Source: a virus
DNA: 64,000 bases
IMG/VR virus record: IMGVR_UViG_3300009130_000013
Span: 1-64,000 of that record
Direction: 5' to 3' (one strand)
Shown here: in pieces, positions 55,883-64,000 of the stretch
How positions within the stretch are numbered: position 1 is the stretch's first letter
Layout: every line of letters starts with the position of its first letter
The notes under the pieces: generated by a model
What the model was told of the DNA's origin: nothing
Seen by the model: the letters and a program-made list of their open reading frames with translations, nothing else
Database searches by the model: none
Made by a program: the position numbers and the translations under genes

Positions 55883-56479
55883 TTACTTAATATCTTCTAT
55901 CTTATCACACAACTTTAAGGTTTTAGCCTCTTTGGCACTCAACCATACGTCCTGTGGTGGAAGTAAAAACTCTCTAATTTTCTTTTCAGTTAACCCTGTA
56001 CATTTTTTGTAGTGGTTAATCATACGTTCTGTAGTTAATTCTAGTTCTTTAACACGAGCAAATAATTCGTGTTCTTTACCAGCACTACCCCAACTATATT
56101 GATGTGATAGTATTGCTGTATTAGGTGTAAGTATTCTACGACCTTTCTTACCTGATATGAATAGTAACAAGCCACAAGAAGCAATCATACCTAATCCTAT
56201 TGTTCTAACAGGTATTGAAGATGCTCTCATAACATCAATTAAAGCAAAACAGGCATTTAAGTCTCCACCTCTGGAGCAAATTCCCAAGGTTAACTCTTTT
56301 GCCTTATTCCCTTTCTTCATATTTTCAGCAAGAATCCAATCGACGATCGGGCTCAAAGTGTCCATTGTTACATCACCCATGAACACATACATACCATTCA
56401 TAAGTAATTCTATTTTAGGTAGCATCATTTCTGGTCCAGGTGGTTTTGGGGCACCGTTAGCCGGTTTTTTATCTGACAT
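55883..56479 (-). CDS. ClpP-like serine protease
   Basis: 198 residues. Triad visible: Ser101 in GMIASCGLLLF, His126 in ILSHQYSW, Asp177 in PPQDVWLSAKEA; LGICSRGGDLNACFA is the oxyanion strand. ClpP proteases degrade proteins fed by AAA+ partners; small phage forms can also act as prohead proteases. The Pro-rich N-terminus (PANGAPKPPGPE) replaces the usual axial loops. No signal peptide. End of the minus-strand envelope module. Confidence 0.85.
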   Translation of the reverse strand: MSDKKPANGAPKPPGPEMMLPKIELLMNGMYVFMGDVTMDTLSPIVDWILAENMKKGNKAKELTLGICSRGGDLNACFALIDVMRASSIPVRTIGLGMIASCGLLLFISGKKGRRILTPNTAILSHQYSWGSAGKEHELFARVKELELTTERMINHYKKCTGLTEKKIREFLLPPQDVWLSAKEAKTLKLCDKIEDIK

Positions 56480-56494
56480 TTTCTTGTTCTCCTT

Positions 56495-56599
56495 GATCCT
56501 TTGTTATATGTTCCATTGTGTTAAAATCCCACACTAGAGTCGTTGTCTTCATAATTACGATCTTTTGTTATATGTTCCATTTTATTAAAGTCCCACAAC
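56495..56599. repeat. Direct tandem repeat of about 40 bases
   Basis: Two copies (about 56495-56535 and 56559-56599) share TTTGTTATATGTTCCATT and flanks with few changes. They cover the end of the gene at 56521 and duplicate its WDFNxMEHITKD coding segment in a second frame. Confidence 0.8.
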
Positions 56600-57039
56600 T
56601 TTAATGTTTTTTCTGTAAATTCATTACCCGAATCCTCAGGTAACATCATTTTTTGAGGAAGTCCTTGTCCTTGCCTTTGTTTGGCTTCCGATAATTTCTT
56701 TTCTCTTTCTTTAGTATATTTTATTTTATATGATCTAGGTTCCATTGACCTTGACATATCAACAGCCCAAATGTATATCCATTTTTGCTCATGTCCAACT
56801 AAATGAGTTATATAAACTTGCTCTTGTTTAGAGTTAAAATTAGTTGGATAGCCGAGCATATTTTCTATATTTGTTTTAACACTCATAGAAAGAAATAAGA
56901 TTAAAGGTATCATAACATACGTCCACCTATTTACCTTACCATATCTAATCATTGTTAACAATGAAAAAGACATTAAAACAAATATAGAAATAGTTAAGAT
57001 TGTCTTAACAGTTTCAAAATCGAAATAACTAAAGACCAT
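56521..57039 (-). CDS. Membrane protein of envelope module
   Basis: 172 residues with two to three hydrophobic segments in the first 65 residues (IVLMSFSLLTMIRYG, YVMIPLILFLSMSV), then a soluble part (VGHEQKWIYIWAVDMSRSME). The C-terminus is changed by the tandem repeat: the original ending probably read on through a second WDFNTMEHITKDQ. Overlaps the TolR-like gene. Unknown. Confidence 0.7.
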   Translation of the reverse strand: MVFSYFDFETVKTILTISIFVLMSFSLLTMIRYGKVNRWTYVMIPLILFLSMSVKTNIENMLGYPTNFNSKQEQVYITHLVGHEQKWIYIWAVDMSRSMEPRSYKIKYTKEREKKLSEAKQRQGQGLPQKMMLPEDSGNEFTEKTLKLWDFNKMEHITKDRNYEDNDSSVGF

Positions 57040-57757
57040 GTTCCGCTCCTTCTCCTGGCGCTGGATTTAAATTCGTACTTGGAATATGACCTTCTAAATC
57101 ACCTTCCGACTCATAAGCATTTTGAGTTGGTTTGCCTTTAATAAGATGTGAAGGCCTATTATTAAAACCCACCCAGTTACCTTTCTTGTCTATAGTAAAT
57201 CTGACTAGGCTTTTTTCTTCCCAACGTCTACTGTATGTTCCTTCGCCTTTATACATAACTTTATACGGGTTAATTTTAATAACTTCTATTGTATACTTTG
57301 TTGGTACCCTGTCACCTTTTATACCACCATCTACTTTCTTTACAAAAGGTCTCGCATATACGTGAAGCATAACTTGGTATTCACCAGCATAAGTACCTCT
57401 TAATGTAACTATCTCCCTATTCAATTCTATTATAGTTTCATTACCATATTCATCTATCATTTTATCGTTTTTAGAACCTAAGTCATCTTTTTCAAGATTC
57501 ATAAAACCACTAGTCTTGTTTTTAAAACTAACTACTCCACCACTTGGATCAGAAACCCAAAGATCTATATCATCTTTTGATTGGTGTTCCCATTCCATTA
57601 CAATTATATACTCTGCTTTTTTTACTATATCAGCCTCTTTTGCTGGTGGTTGAATAAGCAAAAAAGCAATAATAAACATGGCTCCGAATCCTGCTAACAA
57701 GATCCAGAGCATATCTAAGAACGAGGTTATACTTTTAAATTTTGTTCTATTCGCCAT
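57029..57757 (-). CDS. TolR/ExbD-like single-pass protein with large periplasmic domain
   Basis: 242 residues. NRTKFKSITSFLDMLWILLAG...FIIAFLLIQP is a short cytoplasmic start and one membrane helix with an Asp, as in TolR/ExbD/MotB. The periplasmic part contains DDIDLWVSDPSGGVVSFKNK, a beta-sandwich resembling DUF2135/VWA-neighbour domains, not the ordinary TolR fold. It follows, and overlaps, the TolQ-like gene, the usual Q-R order. Start at 57757 chosen; TTG at 57769 is an alternative. Confidence 0.65.
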   Translation of the reverse strand: MANRTKFKSITSFLDMLWILLAGFGAMFIIAFLLIQPPAKEADIVKKAEYIIVMEWEHQSKDDIDLWVSDPSGGVVSFKNKTSGFMNLEKDDLGSKNDKMIDEYGNETIIELNREIVTLRGTYAGEYQVMLHVYARPFVKKVDGGIKGDRVPTKYTIEVIKINPYKVMYKGEGTYSRRWEEKSLVRFTIDKKGNWVGFNNRPSHLIKGKPTQNAYESEGDLEGHIPSTNLNPAPGEGAEHGL

Positions 57758-58238
57758 CTTCTTGATCAAATTCTATATTCATTAATTGAACTTTTGTAAT
57801 TAAAGCACCTATCATACCACATATAGTAGTATACATCGCAGTTGAAAGTCCCCTAGCCATATGACCCAAAGCGTCTTTAAGATCTTCTGGGTTACTTGGA
57901 TCTATCTGGTCGAATATCATTCCAAATAAATATATCATTCCTGCGATCGTTCCAATCAATCCTAATGTCATCATTGTTTCTGAACAGAACCAACAGACAT
58001 CAATAACCTTTTTGGTGAATCCATTATACTCTTTATCTTTAGCATCAATGTTAGTTCTATAGGCGGCAATACCTGTTAGTATTGTTGCTATTAAAAATAC
58101 GCCATATATTATAAAACTAATATTAGTAACGTCAGCATGATAGATATCTTTAAATACACCAAAATGCCATAACGGATAAATGCCACACAGAGTAATCGTT
58201 GTAAGCAACCACCAACGAGGCAGAGTTTTTCTTATCAT
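57747..58238 (-). CDS. TolQ/ExbB/MotA-like proton-channel protein
   Basis: 163 residues, three to four helices. TLGLIGTIAGMIYLFGMIF and GLSTAMYTTICGMIGALI match the two signature helices of the TolQ/ExbB/MotA family, which use proton flow to energise a partner across the envelope. Overlaps the SbmA-like gene before it and the TolR-like gene after it. Confidence 0.75.
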   Translation of the reverse strand: MIRKTLPRWWLLTTITLCGIYPLWHFGVFKDIYHADVTNISFIIYGVFLIATILTGIAAYRTNIDAKDKEYNGFTKKVIDVCWFCSETMMTLGLIGTIAGMIYLFGMIFDQIDPSNPEDLKDALGHMARGLSTAMYTTICGMIGALITKVQLMNIEFDQEDGE

Positions 58239-59260
58239 TTTGTTTTTCCTTCTGCTTCATCTAGAGCTCCGTTGAATTCCCTTATACGTTTAATAACTGA
58301 TAAAAAGTCTACGATAGTAGTCCATCTATCTATAAAGAATCCCATCGAACTTTCAACTCGTCCAAAGGCGTTAAGCACTTGGAACAAGACCCCTAGAGTA
58401 ATTAGTTGATCAAAGTATGCTGGTGCTAATACAATTAAAGCTAAATTACCAACAGCTAATCCAAAAGAAGTTTGCCAAACACCAAAGCCCATATACCAGT
58501 TAAACAGTCTGTAATAGTTCTTTTTAACTGCCGAGAACATTGGAAATAAAACATCTGTAGCTCTTTCTTTAAAATTGTCTTCTGAAAATACTAATTGCTT
58601 CCTAAAAGTTGCTTCTACTTTCTGGTTGTTATATTCAAGTTTAGGAAGTTTCCAACCCAGAACAACTGATATTAGTGTACCACCCAATGATACGCCTAAT
58701 GCTACCCATACTAAAAACCCAGGAATTATTTGGCCATTCCATACTGGTAAGCCTTCTGATAAATTCCATAGGATTGGAAGGAAGGCAAACAATATCAATA
58801 TAGACGAAAAGAATCCAGTAAACAATCCTTGTAATGTTTTACCGAATATCATTAAGTCTTCTTGAATACGCTGGCTTCCACCTTCTATTTGAGCGTCACA
58901 ATTTTCCCACCTTCTTAGGTAGTAGTGTGTATTAGCCTCTCGCCAATGGAAACAATATCTTTGTGTTTGCCACGTGGCGTAAACGGCTATTGGAACATAC
59001 AAGCCTATAATTTCAATAAATGAAGGCATGGTATCTTCTGTTAGTGTAACGAAATCCCAAATCCTCTCGAGATTAAACCCTAGAAATAATTCCCAAAATC
59101 TATCTTCTTGAAGAGATTGAATAGCGTCATAAATTTCTTTATTCCAAGCATTATAAAATACTAGAATTTCTACAGTATACCAAGATATACTTAATAATAA
59201 TGACAACATAACCCAAGCATAAAAGGCCTGACTTCGTTCTAAGAAAAATGACTTTAACAT
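58235..59260 (-). CDS. SbmA/BacA-family peptide transporter
   Basis: 341 residues (SbmA 406; the extra N-terminal helix is shorter). Many helices. Motifs shared with SbmA: EGGSQRIQEDLMIFGKTL, SSILILFAFLPIL, WKLPKLEYNNQKVEATFRKQ, FSAVKKNYYRLFNWYMGF and the C-terminal WTTIVDFLSVIKRIREF. SbmA takes peptide antibiotics and microcins into the cytoplasm using the proton gradient. A phage copy could import a peptide, feed the TolQR-like proteins, or change host sensitivity. Start preceded by GAGGAGAT. Confidence 0.88.
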   Translation of the reverse strand: MLKSFFLERSQAFYAWVMLSLLLSISWYTVEILVFYNAWNKEIYDAIQSLQEDRFWELFLGFNLERIWDFVTLTEDTMPSFIEIIGLYVPIAVYATWQTQRYCFHWREANTHYYLRRWENCDAQIEGGSQRIQEDLMIFGKTLQGLFTGFFSSILILFAFLPILWNLSEGLPVWNGQIIPGFLVWVALGVSLGGTLISVVLGWKLPKLEYNNQKVEATFRKQLVFSEDNFKERATDVLFPMFSAVKKNYYRLFNWYMGFGVWQTSFGLAVGNLALIVLAPAYFDQLITLGVLFQVLNAFGRVESSMGFFIDRWTTIVDFLSVIKRIREFNGALDEAEGKTK

Positions 59261-59272
59261 TGACTATCTCCT

Positions 59273-60097
59273 CTAATCATGTGTCCCTGACAGTAAAACT
59301 CCTTCACCTGTCACTCCCCAAAAGTTTTTATAATGTGTAGCCAATGTAGCAAGTGCTGGCTTGTACTGAAAATCTCTTGGATTTAAAAAGTACATTGACG
59401 TAGATGGTACTTGAAGAAACAAGTACTTAATATCATCGTCTGTTATACCTAACTGATCAAGCAACATCATTATTGCCGCACTAGTTCTGTACGTTTGTGC
59501 CTCTAAAGCTCGTTTACCAACTTGTGGTAATACTTCATCTGGAGTTCTAGGACTATGTATACCAAAGTACACGTCACCAATTAAGTAACGTTTATCTCCG
59601 CCTAAAAATATTAATGAACACGAAGAAGCACACATAACTTTGCCGTCCTTACTTGGCCATCCTGGTATTGATACCTTGCCAGGATCGTATAGTATTTCAC
59701 CGTCTTCATTAATAACAGGTGTATCTCTAACTACTGTAACTACATTTCGATGTTTTAAATGAGCCGCCAAACAAGCCCCATCAATTAATGATCCACCGGG
59801 GCTTTCTAATATTACAGAAAAAGGCGAGCCATCATTAGGCAATTTAGCTACAATCTTTTCACAGTCGTCAACTTGAACGTAACCAGTCATTGAATATAAT
59901 GACTTTGATAATTGTTTAAATTCTAACCCCGGTAATTGTTCGTCATTAAGTGAATGAGTATAGGGCGGGAATGGCGAAGCACCAGAACCTGTATCTTGGT
60001 TGCTAACAAACCAAAAAATATTTCCCACAAGTATCGATACTAATATAATGCCCGATAATAGGAACCATCTAGTTTCCTGAAAAAACGACTTAAACAT
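59273..60097 (-). CDS. Membrane-anchored ClpP/crotonase-fold periplasmic protein
   Basis: 274 residues. One N-terminal membrane helix (FLLSGIILVSILVGNIFWFV), then a ClpP-like domain: FSVILESPGGSLIDG, MCASSCSLIFLGGDKR (candidate nucleophile Ser) and FGIHSPR (candidate His). It resembles predicted periplasmic ClpP-fold proteins (COG3904-type). Probably cleaves or binds periplasmic or membrane proteins. First gene of the module; no late-promoter close to the ATG. Confidence 0.75.
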   Translation of the reverse strand: MFKSFFQETRWFLLSGIILVSILVGNIFWFVSNQDTGSGASPFPPYTHSLNDEQLPGLEFKQLSKSLYSMTGYVQVDDCEKIVAKLPNDGSPFSVILESPGGSLIDGACLAAHLKHRNVVTVVRDTPVINEDGEILYDPGKVSIPGWPSKDGKVMCASSCSLIFLGGDKRYLIGDVYFGIHSPRTPDEVLPQVGKRALEAQTYRTSAAIMMLLDQLGITDDDIKYLFLQVPSTSMYFLNPRDFQYKPALATLATHYKNFWGVTGEGVLLSGTHD

Positions 60098-60129
60098 ACC
60101 TTTGTTTTCCTTTTCTTCTTAGTAGCCAT
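60040..60129 (-). CDS. Possible 29-residue basic peptide
   Basis: MATKKKRKTKVCLSRFFRKL..., with AGGA seven bases upstream, overlapping the start of the ClpP-fold gene in another frame. Similar in style to the Lys-rich peptide at 55758. Weak. Confidence 0.25.
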   Translation of the reverse strand: MATKKKRKTKVCLSRFFRKLDGSYYRALY

Positions 60130-60288
60130 TTTTGTTTCCTATTTGGGCTTAGAGTTATTTCTGTGACACCTATTGTCTTAATGATAGTCTACACATCCTT
60201 ATTAAAATGTTATAGTATTATTTATTTTAAAATCAAACCATAGATAAATGGCCATTAAAGTTTTTATTTTTTTAACATAAATTAGGTC

Positions 60289-60317
60289 TTGACAAGTTGC
60301 TCGAAATGTGTTATAGT
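60289..60317 (+). promoter_or_regulatory. Sigma70-type promoter
   Basis: TTGACA, 17 bases, TATAGT; drives the HAD gene at 60352. It lies in the 200-base gap between divergent operons. Confidence 0.75.
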
Positions 60318-60351
60318 ATACTAATAATAACGAAAATGAATAATCAATAAC

Positions 60352-60969
60352 ATGAAAAAAACAATATTAACAGATGTAGATGGAGTACTCTTAAATTGGG
60401 AGTATGCTTTCGATGTTTGGATGATCGAACAAGGATTTAGAAAACAAGAAGGCGAAGAATTTGTATACGGAATGAATGTTCGTTACGGAATTGAACAATC
60501 ACAAGCCAAAAAACTCATTAAAACCTTTAATGAGAGTGCTGTAATGGGGTTTATTCCTCCTTTAAGAGATGCTGTTGAATATGTAACTAAAATGGCTGAT
60601 GAAGGATATACCTTTCATGCTATTACTAGTATGAGTACACAATATCATGCTAAAAAACTTCGTAAACAAAACTTAGACAAATTATTTGGAGAAAATGTAT
60701 TTACAGAAGTTGTTTGTTTAAGTACAGGTGCTGATAAAGACGAAGCATTAGCAGTATACAAAAATAGTGGAATGTGGTGGATCGAGGATAAAGTAGTTAA
60801 CGCTCATGCGGGAGCAAGAGTAGGATTAAAGCCTATTGTTATGGAACATGGTTTTAATATGAACGATGAACATTCATTTCCTGTAGCAAAAACCTGGAAG
60901 GACATTTACAACATTGTCAAAGGTAAATCAATAAAAACCGATATACTCAAGATTCAAAAAACTGGATAA
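60352..60969 (+). CDS. HAD-superfamily phosphatase
   Basis: 205 residues. Motif I DVDGVLLNWE (Asp nucleophile), motif II FHAITSM, a Lys region, and motif IV WWIEDKVVNAHA (acidic pair). Likely a nucleotidase or polynucleotide 3'-phosphatase-type enzyme; substrate not clear. Single-gene unit with own promoter and a hairpin after it. Confidence 0.85.
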   Translation: MKKTILTDVDGVLLNWEYAFDVWMIEQGFRKQEGEEFVYGMNVRYGIEQSQAKKLIKTFNESAVMGFIPPLRDAVEYVTKMADEGYTFHAITSMSTQYHAKKLRKQNLDKLFGENVFTEVVCLSTGADKDEALAVYKNSGMWWIEDKVVNAHAGARVGLKPIVMEHGFNMNDEHSFPVAKTWKDIYNIVKGKSIKTDILKIQKTG

Positions 60970-60979
60970 TCACTCAAGA

Positions 60980-61010
60980 AAATAGAGCGATTTTAGGTCG
61001 CTCTATTTAA
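60980..61010 (+). terminator. Terminator hairpin
   Basis: AAATAGAGCG/CGCTCTATTT with a nine-base loop, after the HAD gene. Confidence 0.7.
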
Positions 61011-61022
61011 ATATTACTTTGA

Positions 61023-61130
61023 TTAACCGCCAGTTACTTCTGCCGGTGTAGGAGTGAAAATTCCGTATTGCCATAACGCCAAAGCGACAACAATAACTAT
61101 TCCTCCCCATATCCATTTATTCTTCATCAT
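61023..61130 (-). CDS. 35-residue membrane microprotein
   Basis: GAGG before a double ATG; KNKWIWGGIVIVVALALWQY is one membrane helix, then TPTPAEVTGG outside. Next to another small membrane gene. Confidence 0.65.
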   Translation of the reverse strand: MMKNKWIWGGIVIVVALALWQYGIFTPTPAEVTGG

Positions 61131-61233
61131 TTCAATTTCCTCTAAAATGAGTAAAACTGAGTGCGGTTCAGACTCGCAAAGTTTTTAATTAACTCTTAGC
61201 CACACTCGGAGTCAAACATAATATTCTAATAAC

Positions 61234-61467
61234 TTACTTCGCTTTATATAAGTTATATAAAATCCAAACAGCAACCAAACCAAGTAAACCTTGCTCTGAG
61301 AACCCTGCTAGAATTGACTGAACATTACCTATAACAGATATGTTCGGCCAGAACGGAATGTTTTGACCACTAAAAAGAACTTCAAGCACTATGCCTAAAG
61401 CTATTAGGCTTACGCCTGTGTCAGCTAGAGACGATGCCCAGCCTTTTATTTTTGTCATAATGTCCAT
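61234..61467 (-). CDS. Small membrane protein, holin-like
   Basis: Seventy-seven residues: amphipathic start, helix 1 (VSLIALGIVLEVLF), Pro/Asn loop, helix 2 (GLLGLVAVWILYNLY) and a Lys tail. Size and two-helix pattern fit class II holins, but this is not proof. GGAG before the start. Confidence 0.7.
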   Translation of the reverse strand: MDIMTKIKGWASSLADTGVSLIALGIVLEVLFSGQNIPFWPNISVIGNVQSILAGFSEQGLLGLVAVWILYNLYKAK

Positions 61468-61655
61468 ATTGGATCTCCTTTATGTTCACTGAAAAAGTTA
61501 ATCAGCAGTAATATTTACTGGTTCTCCGATCATGAGTTATAACATCTGAAATGGTCTTAGGTACCAAAAACAGCGAAACCGCCAGGACTAATATTCGTGG
61601 CCAGCCAGTTATCCACAAGTTATATAGGTGTTTAACCTCTATTCTTAATTATTCT

Positions 61656-62378
61656 TTAAATTTCGCCATATAATGCTAAAACCTCCGCAACAGCTGGATG
61701 CCGTTCGATGTCTTTGTTTGTGAACTGACAAGATCTAATATATCTCATTTCTTTTCCATTGGTGATCATGTTAAAATTCAATAACCCATTATTAGAATCT
61801 TTCTTATCAGCTTGTTTGACGTCACCGGTTACTACAATCTTTGAACCTTCACCTAAGCGGGTAAGTAACATCTTTATCTGACTTGGAGTGGCATTTTGCA
61901 TTTCATCTGCTATGATCCACGATTTTTTAAAAGTTCTTCCTCGCATGAATGCTAGTGGACTAATTTCTATTATTTCTTCTTCTAACATCCTAGTAATTTC
62001 TTTAGGACTGTAATATTCCTTCAACACGTCAAAGAGGGGCTTTGTCCACGGTTCCATTTTCGCATTTAAATCACCTGGTAAGAAACCATGTCGTTCGTCA
62101 TCAACTCCTACAGCTGGTCTTGTTAATACTAATTTATTAACGTGACTTAATCTCAAAGATCTAATAGCCGCTAACATGGCCAAATATGTTTTACCAGTAC
62201 CAGCTGGGCCGCTAGTAATAGCTATTGAACATTTGGGGTCTGTTAGTATATCCACATAGTGTTCTTGTGCTAAAGATCTAGGTATTATTTGTGGGGGTTT
62301 ATTACGAATGTTGTCAAAATGTAATGTATTATCAGCATAAGCTAGGTTATGCTTTTGTTTTCTGTGTTTTCTTGACAT
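61656..62378 (-). CDS. phoH: PhoH-like ATPase
   Basis: 240 residues. Walker A SGPAGTGKTYLAMLAA (56-71), TRPAVGVDDERHGFLPGDL, Walker B SWIIADEMQNATPSQIK and LTRLGEGSKIVVTGD: all PhoH signatures. Very common in marine T4-like phages; RNA-helicase or phosphate-stress roles have been proposed. Basic N-terminus. Good ribosome site (GGAGGC). Confidence 0.95.
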   Translation of the reverse strand: MSRKHRKQKHNLAYADNTLHFDNIRNKPPQIIPRSLAQEHYVDILTDPKCSIAITSGPAGTGKTYLAMLAAIRSLRLSHVNKLVLTRPAVGVDDERHGFLPGDLNAKMEPWTKPLFDVLKEYYSPKEITRMLEEEIIEISPLAFMRGRTFKKSWIIADEMQNATPSQIKMLLTRLGEGSKIVVTGDVKQADKKDSNNGLLNFNMITNGKEMRYIRSCQFTNKDIERHPAVAEVLALYGEI

Positions 62379-62512
62379 TAGTGCCTCCTATAAACAATGT
62401 CTAGTGGCTCGATTCTTATCCATTTCTATCAGTGGATTTATCTTAACCACTATAAGTATTTAATGAGCAGGAGCAAAACCATATAACTTATGTAATATTC
62501 TTGTTTTTCGAG

Positions 62513-62520
62513 CTAAATAC
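62513..62520 (+). promoter_or_regulatory. Late-type promoter
   Basis: CTAAATAC, 25 bases before the ATG at 62546. Confidence 0.5.
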
Positions 62521-62545
62521 AACATACATATAGACGGATTATTAA

Positions 62546-63094
62546 ATGAAAGCATTGGACATAACTGAAACACTTAAAACACTATACAACTCTGATAGTT
62601 TTACAGAAACACTAGTAGACTTTGAAAGAGTACTAGATGCTGTTCACCTTTACAGTTATAAGAACTGGTTAGACGGTGAATTAGTCTTAGGACCTGTTAC
62701 TGAACGACATTGGGTAACAGCTTCTTTTTTATGGCCTGAAAAGAAAATGCCAGACCCAGATGGTGCTAGACGACTTTTAGACTATGGTGCTAAAGTAACT
62801 TTTCGAAAAGACATTTTAGAAACACCTATGAAAATAACAGCTGACATGGTTCATAATAGAGACAGCTTTACAGACAGTGGTCGCTATCCTAAAATGATTA
62901 AAGAAAAAGTTTGGATAGTAGAAATTATTATGCCAAAGCAACTAATGACAGAAATTTATAGAGGTAGTGTTGAGATCGAAGGCGACACTTACGACATGGA
63001 AGATATTACAGCAACAAACGAAACTGGAACTACTGAAACAGATATAGTAACTCCAGAACCTGGAGCAGAAATAGACGCAGGAGTAGAAATATAA
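62546..63094 (+). CDS. Conserved phage protein, probably late
   Basis: 182 residues, soluble; WLDGELVLGPVTERHWVTAS and KVWIVEIIMPKQLMTEIYRG are the most structured parts, with a disordered acidic tail. Under a late-type promoter beside a lysin, so a virion part is likely. I cannot name it. Confidence 0.75.
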   Translation: MKALDITETLKTLYNSDSFTETLVDFERVLDAVHLYSYKNWLDGELVLGPVTERHWVTASFLWPEKKMPDPDGARRLLDYGAKVTFRKDILETPMKITADMVHNRDSFTDSGRYPKMIKEKVWIVEIIMPKQLMTEIYRGSVEIEGDTYDMEDITATNETGTTETDIVTPEPGAEIDAGVEI

Positions 63095-63552
63095 TGGGAC
63101 TCAAACACGGCGACCTTAGAATGACAATTAACGATCATGTTGAAGTAGATCGTTATAAAGCAAAAATGGGCACAGACGAAGATGTTTGTGTTGTTAACTT
63201 TTTTGTTGAAAACAAAGAAGCAGGAAAAGATTTAGTTGACTTTCTAGAATCAGGTTATGAATGGATCTTAGATGCGGCTGTGTCACCAGGCACTAATAGA
63301 CACGGAAAATATATGGTGTTTGTTGAAGCTGAAAGAGATGAAAGCATTAGAGAAAATATTGGATATATGCTTTCAGAAGTAAGCAAAGTTGCTGAAATTG
63401 AAAAATGGAAATTTAGATACAGTAAAAGCCCAATCAGTAAAGAAGTTAATGAAGAAGCATTGGCTTCAATACCAAATTCAGCTGAAACTTATAATCATTT
63501 TTTAGCTGACTCAGAAATAATTGACAATATCAAAAAGGCAATAAACTTATAA
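63094..63552 (+). CDS. Conserved phage protein, probably late
   Basis: 152 residues; LVDFLESGYEWILDAAVSPG and KYMVFVEAERDESIRENIGY are typical of a protein conserved in marine T4-like phages, from memory. TAATG overlap with the previous gene. Unknown role, probably structural. Confidence 0.75.
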   Translation: MGLKHGDLRMTINDHVEVDRYKAKMGTDEDVCVVNFFVENKEAGKDLVDFLESGYEWILDAAVSPGTNRHGKYMVFVEAERDESIRENIGYMLSEVSKVAEIEKWKFRYSKSPISKEVNEEALASIPNSAETYNHFLADSEIIDNIKKAINL

Positions 63553-63601
63553 TTGCCTTTAATAAGTATGTTAGAAGCATACAACTAGAAGGACATATCA
63601 A

Positions 63602-64000
63602 ATGAGTTTTAAGTTCGATTTTACAAAAGATCAATTATCAAGTATTCTATCAAAAAACAATGAAGTAAATGAATGGTATGAACTAATGAAAGACTTACTA
63701 CCAAAATACGACATTGATACAGAAAATAGAGTAGCAGGATTTTTAGCACAATGCGGACATGAAAGTTTACAGTTTACAGTATTAAAAGAAAACTTAAACT
63801 ACAGTTCAGATGCTCTTAACAGAGTATTTCCAAAGTATTTTAAAAATGCTGGCAGAGATGCTACAGAGTATCACAGGCAACCTGAAAAAATTGCTAACGT
63901 TATCTATGCTAATAGGATGGACAACGGAGACACAGCGTCAGGAGATGGATATAGATTCCGTGGACGTGGTGTAATACAATTAACAGGTAGAAGTAACTAC
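63602..64000 (+). CDS. GH19 chitinase-like lysin (partial, cut by window end)
   Basis: 133 residues visible. FLAQCGHESLQF has the GH19 catalytic Glu, ENLNYSSDALNRVFPKYF follows, and IANVIYANRMDNGD...GYRFRGRGVIQLTG the second conserved part. GH19 phage enzymes cut peptidoglycan like lysozyme. AAGGAC before the ATG. The end lies beyond the window. Confidence 0.92.
   Translation, partial: MSFKFDFTKDQLSSILSKNNEVNEWYELMKDLLPKYDIDTENRVAGFLAQCGHESLQFTVLKENLNYSSDALNRVFPKYFKNAGRDATEYHRQPEKIANVIYANRMDNGDTASGDGYRFRGRGVIQLTGRSNY

Noticed and set aside
1-64000. Insertion sequence, integrase or attachment site
   Set aside because: No transposase- or integrase-like protein and no terminal inverted repeats were found; the window looks like a lytic phage.

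Overview
The window looks like part of the genome of a T4-like marine myovirus (class Caudoviricetes) that infects a heterotrophic, probably alphaproteobacterial, host. The evidence is the AT-rich, tightly packed and overlapping genes; a T4 gp44-type clamp loader; PhoH; an ATP-dependent DNA ligase; a GroES-like co-chaperonin; a MazG-like enzyme; Ig-like and S74-type fibre proteins; a GH19 lysin; a tRNA cluster; and repeated TATAAATA late-promoter motifs. Small genes of alphaproteobacterial type (DUF6356-like, CHCC zinc finger) and the absence of photosynthesis genes point away from a cyanobacterial host. No terminase, portal or major capsid gene is visible, so this is an internal piece. All calls come from reading the sequence; no database search was run.

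Layout. 0-3 kb (+): the end of a radical SAM gene, an acyl-carrier-like protein, and an early-promoter operon of small proteins. 3.0-5.6 kb: tRNA-Arg, an S74 tail fibre (-) and a PP-loop/QueC-like enzyme. 5.6-14.4 kb (mostly -): a class II aminoacyl-tRNA-synthetase-like core, five clustered tRNAs (Arg, Cys, Glu, Phe, Ser), a chain of tiny overlapping membrane proteins, a SET protein, lipoproteins, tRNA-Gln, and two gene-poor, hairpin-rich stretches that may be structured RNAs. 14.9-25.7 kb (+): the most unusual region, in which five radical SAM enzymes alternate with five proteins sharing a PxGAGxxFxGxLQ motif, plus a Smr-domain protein and a 54-residue acidic ORF; most of these genes overlap by a few bases. 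26-40 kb (+): early/middle operons with DNA ligase, cupin, phosphoesterase, secreted and alginate-lyase-like proteins, a Cys-rich microprotein, a tRNA-Trp lying inside an ORF, a muralytic enzyme, a sixth complete radical SAM enzyme, a ferredoxin and an A-type Fe-S carrier. 40-46 kb (+): fibre/structural proteins. 46-55.7 kb (+): MazG, a DnaE-like fragment, formate dehydrogenase, GroES-like protein, clamp loader, a seventh complete radical SAM enzyme and an SGNH-like protein. 55.7-60.1 kb (-): a cell-envelope module (ClpP-like protease, TolR-like and TolQ/ExbB-like proteins, an SbmA/BacA-like transporter, a membrane-anchored ClpP-fold protein). 60.3-64 kb: HAD phosphatase, PhoH, two conserved phage proteins and a GH19 lysin cut by the window edge.

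How the parts may work together. Radical SAM enzymes need [4Fe-4S] clusters and a reductant; the ferredoxin and the A-type carrier, placed right after one radical SAM gene, could supply both. The NAD-dependent formate dehydrogenase keeps every active-site residue I could check and would yield NADH from formate. Transcription seems to use host sigma70-type early promoters, several with a TTGGCCAA palindrome in the spacer, and T4-type late promoters, some so close to the start codon that leaderless mRNAs are predicted.
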